Shown here piece after piece: positions 57,105 to 64,000 of a DNA stretch of 64,000 nucleotides. Source of the stretch: Fragum whitleyi (lineage: Eukaryota > Mollusca > Bivalvia > Cardiida > Cardiidae). Location of the stretch: NCBI GenBank assembly GCA_948146395.1, contig OX411543.1, positions 66,413,474 to 66,477,473 on the forward strand, in the 5' to 3' direction. The notes beneath the pieces are model-generated. The model was given only the letters and a program-made list of their open reading frames with translations. It ran no database searches and had not been told where the DNA came from. Position 1 is the stretch's first letter; each line of letters opens with the position of its first letter. Both the position numbers and the translations under genes were made by a program.

Positions 57105-58540
57105 CACCTTTGAAGCAAGTTGTGTTAAGTGACTACTTGGGAGACCCCAAAAAGATGTCGCTAATGTGAATAATACAGGCCATTTATATATTTCATATGG
57201 CTCGTCGTATATTTTTTTCAGAATCCTATGATGTTCAATTATAATTGAGACGATTCCAATGTATTCAAGCAACATAAAGGTCAATAATCAAAATTAAATG
57301 AACGAATGTCCAATTGTTCAGAGATTTTGTCTATGTTGGAGACCTTTATGGTGGTCGCTTATAAAATGTCGCTTAATAGAAGTGGTCACTCGAGAAAATA
57401 TCGACTTACACGCTTCCAAATGTTCGTTGTAAGAAAGAATGTTCAACACCTAAGTTCATGTTATAACCTTAGTACAGAAATTTCTTTTTTCGGGGGTTCC
57501 CGAAATCCGCCATTTTTGACCTCCCATATCATAAACACAGGTAACTAAAAGCCAGATTCCTTTTATCTTTGTCAGAATATTTACAAGACTTTTGAACACC
57601 ATAATTGCTGTTTGCTATGATAATACGTACTCAATTCCTTGCTCTTTCAGAAAATTTGCCTAACTACTTGGCGTTCACGATGAAAAACATATACCCCTCT
57701 CCTTCATTCTACTTTTGTAAAAAAAATATGAGAATCTTATTTAAGAAATCTGAAGTGAATATTTTGAAGAAGTGTGAACCAATTTGATGTCCTGAAAATT
57801 TCAGCCCCCCTACTTTCAAAACTGACTGAAATATGAACAGAAATAGGTAGTCTCGCACTGACGCGATAGGGTACTGGGGAGTGAAAAAGGGGTACTGTGA
57901 ATTGAATTTTGTCAGCAATTTGTGTATTGGGTGTTGGTGATCATTCTGAAGCTTCAAACTCATTTTTCACCATAGAATTACTTTATCATGGCATCATTGT
58001 TCATTTCATAAGTATAAGTAATGTCTCATCCTAAGTTAAATAGCATATGAAATAGTGCATCTATTCATTTGGAATAACTGCCTAAATTCATATTACACGT
58101 AAAATATAACATTGCTTTGTTTCTATAATTTTATTTATGTGTAAGAAAATGAAAAATTAACTCATCTTGTTATTGAAAGCGACTTTTAATTTAGATTTCT
58201 ATTTTATGTATGAAAATACCTTCTTTGTTTTATATATCGAGGTCTATTGCAAAAACATAGTATGTGTCTATACAACGCAGAGACGAATACCTTTTCCTTG
58301 ACTCTATCAGAACATTGTATCAAATGTCACATTTTTTAAGGCCTGTACTTAGTTGGTAAGACCAGCAGACTGGCCGATACACTCATTCACAGAACGAAGA
58401 GTATCTGTGGTAAGTTGGTATGTAAATTTCAACTACAATTCGGATATTTTGCAGCTAGGTAACCATCACTGTCCTTGACTTCTTTTAAATAGGTCTCACC
58501 AAGCACAATTTCCCATTGAGAGACCAGCTTATTTCTTCAT
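57105..58540. other. AT-rich stretch, no supported gene
   Basis: Short frames (57096-57284 minus, 57306-57548 plus, 57605-57787 plus, 57709-57963 minus) have no domain. Confidence 0.4.
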
Positions 58541-58544
58541 TTGA

Positions 58545-58725
58545 AGCCATTCGCCAAGGGAAGGATAATCATAAACTAGTGTTGAGTAGCAGCCGGAGGC
58601 TAGGTAGAGTTATAGTGGTATCACTAGTGCGAGAAATACAGGAATCCATAGTTAGATGCTGCAACTGAAGCGATATGACAGAAAAATTGTCGAAAGCGGC
58701 ATTACACCCCATTCAAACAAAAAAT
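58545..58725 (+). mobile_element. SINE family S1, plus strand, head lost
   Basis: Blocks GCAGCCGGAGGCTAGGTAGA, CACTAGTGCGAGAAATACAG, AATCCATAGTTAGATGCTGC and AAAGCGGCATTACACCCCAT match the reverse complement of the 54.7-kb copy in the same order. No B box. Confidence 0.65.
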
Positions 58726-61189
58726 CTTCTGAAGGCAGGATATTACCAATGATGTGCTCATTGGTGTGAAACAATGGATATGTGTCATACTGATTTGTCA
58801 AATTCTGGCTGTCATCCAAATCCTATATTTTCTTATAATATGATTCCGTTCCTATCTTTGAAATACTTCCATAATTCCCTACAACTTTCTATTTGAACGA
58901 AATTCCTTTCCATATCAATCACAGATATCATTGCCTAGGATATCTACTAAATTCAAATATTTCTTTGACACAATCTTTTGAGGAATGGCATAGAAATATC
59001 TAATGAATAGAGAAATAGACCTTAGTTATGTAACACACAAAAAAGGGTTTTATAAATGGCTATCACAAAATTTAATTTCAATATGTCAGTCTCGGTCTCT
59101 GCTGATTTTAGAAGTTAGCTTGGTTTACTGATACTAAAAGAAATCTTTTAAATAAGACTTAGTGGAAAGCCTGCTAAAATTTTAAATGAATATTGACTTA
59201 ACCGGGATACGCAATCATGACTTCGGATATGACATATCAGGCGAATTTGGCCAAGGGAAAATTAAACAGATTTATGTTTACGTCTGTGAAGCAATTTGTT
59301 TATGCTCTCTAAAACTAGACTAACTGTGCACCTTTCTATCGAGTTTAATTACTCAAATCACTGACTGAAATAAAAGATTGGTCACAGATAATTCCAAATT
59401 GTCTAATCATTGATTGCTCTCTTTGACAGTCAGAAAATCTAAATATTGGAAAATCTAACAAATCCATGCCAAAATTCCATATTCTGAGATTGCATGATTT
59501 GTATTTTTAAATGTAGTGGCTTTGCTAAAGACATACAGTCAATACCCATCTTCAAACATGCAAATATTTGAAGAAAACAAAATCATTTATAGCGCAAAAC
59601 TCAGTACGCTTTTCTACAATTCCCATTTCACTTAAAAAGGATGAGAAACCAATCCCCAGTACCCTAATAATTTGACCATAACTTGGTCAAATCTTAATGA
59701 ATACAGCTCATATTTTCATTTTTTAGTAGAAGGTTATTGGCTTTCCTAAATGACGAATTAGTCTGTTATTTGCTTTTCTTGAAATTCTAGGTGCATTTGC
59801 AAGATGCCGTTTCAAAACAAGATTGTATTGACTGTAGTAAAATATCTTATAGGCCTACTCCGCTTGACTTCTTCTTAATGGACCCACATTTAGCCAAAAT
59901 TCTGTAAAACGAACCCCTTTTTTTCTTGTCGTTTCAATTTTTCCATCTAATACCATGAAGACTTATGTTTTTCAGAATGCTTAAAGTAAAATAATGATTT
60001 TGTCCGTCCGTCTATATAATAACTTCCAGCCTATCATCCCTACTTGTTTCCTTAATAAACGGAATAGCGAATTGTCTCTCCAATAATTGTTGTGATTTGC
60101 ATAGGGTTCGAGTCAAAAGTAATGATTTTAGTGAGCTGTTTTATGTAATAAAATAGATTTTTTGTATAATAAAAGATTTTGGCTTTGTAATTTATTTGTC
60201 GGGGATATTTTTCATGTGTTTGTACAAAAACATTTCATCAGAAATTGATAATCATCTGTTTCTTTTTCTGAGATGACCCCTTACTTCCTTATTTAGACCA
60301 TTCAGAAAAAATATCTAACGAAATTAACGCGATTTTTACGAGGAAAACCCAGCAAATAGGCGAGTTGTAACGGTACAAATCACGTCATATTGAAATCCTT
60401 CTTCATCCCTCGTTTTTTGGAGCGGAAAATGCGAAAATTTTAACATTAACATTATTCTCAAAAATTATTTCTTAGAATGGTATTGAAATAAAATCAAGAT
60501 AATACCAGACGGAGACCTTTTTTACCAATGAACATTTGTGTATTTGACGCAAACAATGGTCCATATAGAAGTCAAACGGATTATAAGTAAGGTAACATCT
60601 GCGAAACCATTTGGGTGTCTGCCAAATTTTGAACAACGTTCACTCCTATAGTCAATGGAAACCTTACGTACAAACATAATACATGTCAAGATGGCCTGAA
60701 TATATAGCCTATAAGAAATTGAAAGTGTGAATTTGTTTCCGTTGACCTGTCTAGACAATGCTGTATCAAAGTAGTCTCGAAAAGAAATCATTTGTCATCA
60801 TATATTTGAATAGTCTGAACAAATGACATAACTTTGTGTAAAAATGTCACCGTTTCGTGTTTTCTTTACCTATAATACAGATAAAAGGGAGAAAAAACAT
60901 TTTTTCTGCTTCATCGGTTTACTAGTACCAATAATGAAATCTCAATTGTAGAAATACATAGTATAAATGAGAGGTCATATTTCAAGAATTCTTATATAAG
61001 AAGGTAGCATGGTCATTTTAGATTCAGAAAATCAGTCAGGTGCGAAAATTTTCGACTAATGTCAGCATGTACAGTCCGCGCAGTCTGGCTGTAGTCGAAA
61101 CTTTTCGCACTACCAAAATTGTCTCTTATCGCTTGAGGGTAACATATATGTAAAAGTGACCATTTTGTTTGGCCCACAAAAATATGGAC
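58726..61189. other. Long AT-rich stretch, no supported gene
   Basis: The minus frame at 60522-60791 has no domain. Nothing else recognised. Confidence 0.45.
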
Positions 61190-61613
61190 TTGGTTTTTTT
61201 TTTCACTTTGAAATCTTTAAACAATACCTCCTCCTGTTCCACAAGGCCGATTTCGATGAAACTTTGCCAGGGTATTCCTTAAATGACCGTGGTCAAAATT
61301 GTTTGAAAAAAATGTGGATGTGGCATTTTTTCACTTAGAAATTTTTGACATCTCCTCATAAAGCACGGTTCCTAAAGTACTAGACCATTTTCAACGAAAC
61401 TTTGCAAGACTATTTCTTTAGATGACTTTTGTTAAAAATATTTGCGGAATTTTGATTTGCACTTAAATATGGGCGTGGTAGATGTTTTGAAAGACACCTC
61501 TTCCTAAAGTATTTAGCTTTTTTTCAATAGAAAAATTATAAGACTGTTCATTGGGTGACATCCACTGGATCAGTAAAATTCGTGCGAGCGATTTAGGGCC
61601 ATTCCTGCCCTAT
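61190..61613 (+). repeat. GCTCACCTGAGC-type element, 5'-truncated
   Basis: Units with TTCGATGAAACTTTGCCAGG, TTTTCAACGAAACTTTGCAA, TTTTGATTTGCACTTAAATA and GGGCGTGG match those at 18.25-19.2 kb. It closes with GAGCGATTTAGGGCCATTCC. The hairpin head is missing. Confidence 0.7.
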
Positions 61614-62349
61614 TTTTTTAAGATTATTTTAAAAAAGATATTTGTTTTTCCTTTTCAATGATTTGGATGTAAGTTCTAAATCAAATGGAGAAACCTTGAG
61701 AATATTAATGCATACATTCATTTATTCCATTTGTCATATAATATTGTTTAGCTTACTTTACTAGTTATAGAAAATGCCTGAATTACCCCAGAAAAAAATG
61801 TTGAAAAACGATATCACCAAGGGCTACCATTCTAATTCAACTACACATACAAATTGGACTATGTATTGTTCCCTGTCCCTCGAGAATCCTACTTTCAATT
61901 AAGAAGCCATTTTAACAGTCGGTGACTTTACTTTACGAATTTAAAATCCAAATTGAATTCTAAAGTCCCGTATAAAGTAATTTCGTTTGTAATTGTTTTT
62001 CCAGTGTGGTTCCCACATGTCTTCCAAAATAAAATTGAAATCAATTTTGAGCGCAATACGCAACTTAGAGTTGAAATATAGGTTTCTAGCAGATACAATT
62101 GAGAACATGATAAAATTGACAAAATGAATTGTTCTGGCTGATTTCAGAATAAATTTGAAAGAGAGTCAATGATGAACTCTTAATGATATTAATGAAAGCT
62201 ACTGTAAAAGCTCTGCGTTCGTTCCGATCCGAATTGTTAGAAAATGTGACGAATTTCTAAAATTGATCAACTTTGTGTTTAAACTAAATGGATTTGATAT
62301 ATTTTAAATATCGAGTGACCGATGCCCGTTATATTCTATAACCTCCCTT
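61614..62349. other. AT-rich stretch, no supported gene
   Basis: The minus frame at 61928-62122 has no domain. Confidence 0.4.
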
Positions 62350-62630
62350 TTCTTAAAACGGCAGCGCTCCTGACTCAAAATATTAAACATGTTGTAATGG
62401 ATTCGATTCCCTGTGGTGACACGTCACATTTTTGACATTTGTCTTCCACCAAATGGCGGATAATCGTATACCTAAAGGAAAGTTTGCACTCGGAGGATAG
62501 AAAAGGATGTAATAGAAGTACTGATGTGAAAAAATGAGAAATATCCGGAATCCATTGTAAAGTGTTCCAGCCGCCGCGGTATAAATGAAAACTCTTAAAA
62601 GCAGCATTTAGATCCATTTAAACAAACTAA
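62350..62630 (+). mobile_element. SINE family S1, plus strand, head and body present
   Basis: B-box-like GGATTCGATTCCCTGTGG at 62399-62416. Body blocks GATAATCGTATACC, ATAGAAAAGGATGTAATAGA, GAGAAATATCCGGAATCCAT and CCAGCCGCCGCGGTATAAAT. 3' end AAAAGCAGCATTTAGATCCA. Two overlapping minus frames (62375-62617) are shadows. Confidence 0.7.
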
Positions 62631-63238
62631 CCTATAAATAGCAAGCTTTCAAATTTATACCAACTAATGAACTCATAATCATTTAGATCCATTTGAAAGA
62701 AATTTTATATTTTGAATCGGTTTTTTTTTTCAAACGGTAAATAAAACAGTTTAGCGATATTCACCAAAATCGACGCATTTTGATTGGCTGTAAAAATAGT
62801 TTCATTGATCAATAATAAATGAGCACGCAGTCATTTTGCAAGTTTGGACACAAAGTTACACGCTAAGAAACTGTCTCATTTTAAAGAATTATTTTAAAGA
62901 ATTTCAGTTTTACTTCTTGATATTTGATTATAAGAGGCCAGGAGAATATTTCTTGAATTTATTGAGGCTTCGCGTATTCATACAGTGTGATTAGATTTTT
63001 AGTTTCATTCTTCCACAAATTCAAGAAATTGTCTCTTCATCTCTTATATAGTACGGACTTAAAATAATATAAGTTTAGTGGACTGTCAGTTTAGTGAGAA
63101 CAAAGTGGTAATACCTAGTTACCTAATTACCTTTCGTGAAAAAAGTTTTATCAGAAAATTAAGTCTTACCCTATAGATTTTTTTTTGCTTGTTTGGCATT
63201 TTTCTTATGTTAAATACATTGGAATAAGTCGGGTCTAG

Positions 63239-63277
<39 letters not shown>

Positions 63278-63780
63278 GTGAATAACGAAGCGAATGTTTG
63301 CAAGCTTTGAAAAAGGCTCTTTCGGGTTAAGATAAGCTTGTTTCAAAGAAAGTCGAGTAACGCTTTTAATTTTTCACAAAAGCCCTCAAAGGTGCTCTTG
63401 GATTCAAGGAAAAAAAACAAACAAACAAAAAAACGCATAAAGGATGACATACACGTACTAAATGAATGTTAATGGCAATGATGTCCGTTATTGCTGTTTT
63501 TTGACAGTAAGGAAAGAAATGTAGAAACATATATATTCCCCTTTGAACTGCAAACAAAGATACTTTCATTTATTTTTACAGAGTTCATATAAGCCTGCTC
63601 TCGTACTGTGATAAAGCTAATAAAATAGTACTTCAGACAAATTTGTATTTTATTTGTTTGGTTTATTAGAATCGGAGACAATTGCTTTCTGTGACCTCTA
63701 TCGATTCTTGATGTAGTAGACATTTTAATGCGTCAGTTAAGCAACTAATCTTAAGGTTTAAAAAAAAAACTTCTCGACTT
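62631..63780. other. AT-rich stretch with poly-A tract
   Basis: A 37-base poly-A run at 63240-63276. No gene; minus frames at 63119-63723 are unsupported. Confidence 0.5.
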
Positions 63781-64000
63781 TTTATACGCCGCCGGAGGCG
63801 GACGTATATTGGCGTCATCTTCTCCATCTGTCCGTCCGTCTATCCGTCCGTCTGTTTGTCCATCCGTCCGTCCATCCGTTCGTCCATCCGTCCGTCCGTA
63901 CGTCCGTCCACTTTTCTTGTCAACGCAACTCCTCCTAAGTTTCTGGCTGGATCTTCTTGAAACTTGGTCAATGTTATGACCTCAATTGGTAGATGTGCAT
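63781..64000 (+). repeat. GTATACGCC-type repeat, truncated by window end
   Basis: Begins TTTTATACGCCGCCGGAGGC with a small inverted motif (GCCGCC/GGCGG), then GACGTATATTGGCGTCATCT. A TCCG/TCCA run follows (63824-63912), then a unit starting CAACGCAACTCCTCCTAAGT and GATCTTCTTGAAACTTGGTC. Architecture parallels the GCTCACCTGAGC type: hairpin head, pyrimidine-rich CG run, then about 150-bp units. Confidence 0.65.

Overview
This window looks like AT-rich invertebrate nuclear DNA, most likely from a bivalve mollusc. That call rests on recognition only: the repeats that open with a GCTCACCTGAGC-type hairpin and close with GGTGAGCGA...CCCTCTTG, the GTATACGCC/TCCG-rich repeat at the right edge, and the tRNA-derived SINEs are types I associate with bivalve genomes. 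No host protein-coding gene, rRNA or intact tRNA gene could be supported. The open frames in the window are short and mostly lie in repeats, microsatellites or unique AT-rich DNA.

Layout, left to right. 0.36-1.8 kb: a 5'-truncated, frameshifted LINE on the minus strand. 2.0-3.8 kb: a PIF/Harbinger-like non-autonomous DNA transposon with TTA target duplication and dense CACGCT/CACGTT arrays. 4.25-4.44 kb: a minus-strand SINE. 4.8-9.4 kb: a 4.6-kb palindromic element with arms of about 1.6 kb, each holding a tandem ladder of ATGGCAGCCA motifs. 9.4-18 kb: mostly unique AT-rich DNA with a 500-bp dispersed repeat and two local tandem duplications. 18-23 kb: SINE copies, a GCTCACCTGAGC-type repeat, and tandem arrays interrupted by a small TIR element. 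24.3-25.4 kb: a 1-kb TIR element with a tRNA-like module in each arm, facing inward. 28-29.5, 32.8-34.9 and 36.9-38.7 kb: three more GCTCACCTGAGC-type tandem-repeat elements, two with higher-order periodicity; the second sits inside nested elements (32.06-35.43 kb).

41.5-44.8 kb: a SINE, then a modular tandem array of 409-bp and 160-bp units broken by a 1,008-bp mariner-like element whose pre-insertion site survives in sister units, then a long (TC)n tract. 45.6-47.3 kb: two TIR elements with near-perfect internal hairpins. 51-55.7 kb: a mariner-like element, SINEs and a Harbinger-like cluster with ATACGCT/ATACGTT arrays, carrying a decayed transposase-like fragment and an unexplained 54-codon frame. 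56-57.1 kb: two more copies of the CAGTTAA...TTAACTG element flanking a (CA)n tract. 58.5-62.6 kb: two plus-strand SINE copies and a truncated repeat. 63.8-64.0 kb: the start of another repeat, running off the end.

No pathway or operon can be described. The features interact by nesting: elements sit inside elements, and sister repeat units act as empty-site controls for two insertions. Coordinates of TIR elements with matched ends are exact to a few bases; edges of decayed repeats are approximate. All family names come from visible termini, target duplications and motifs, not from database comparison.
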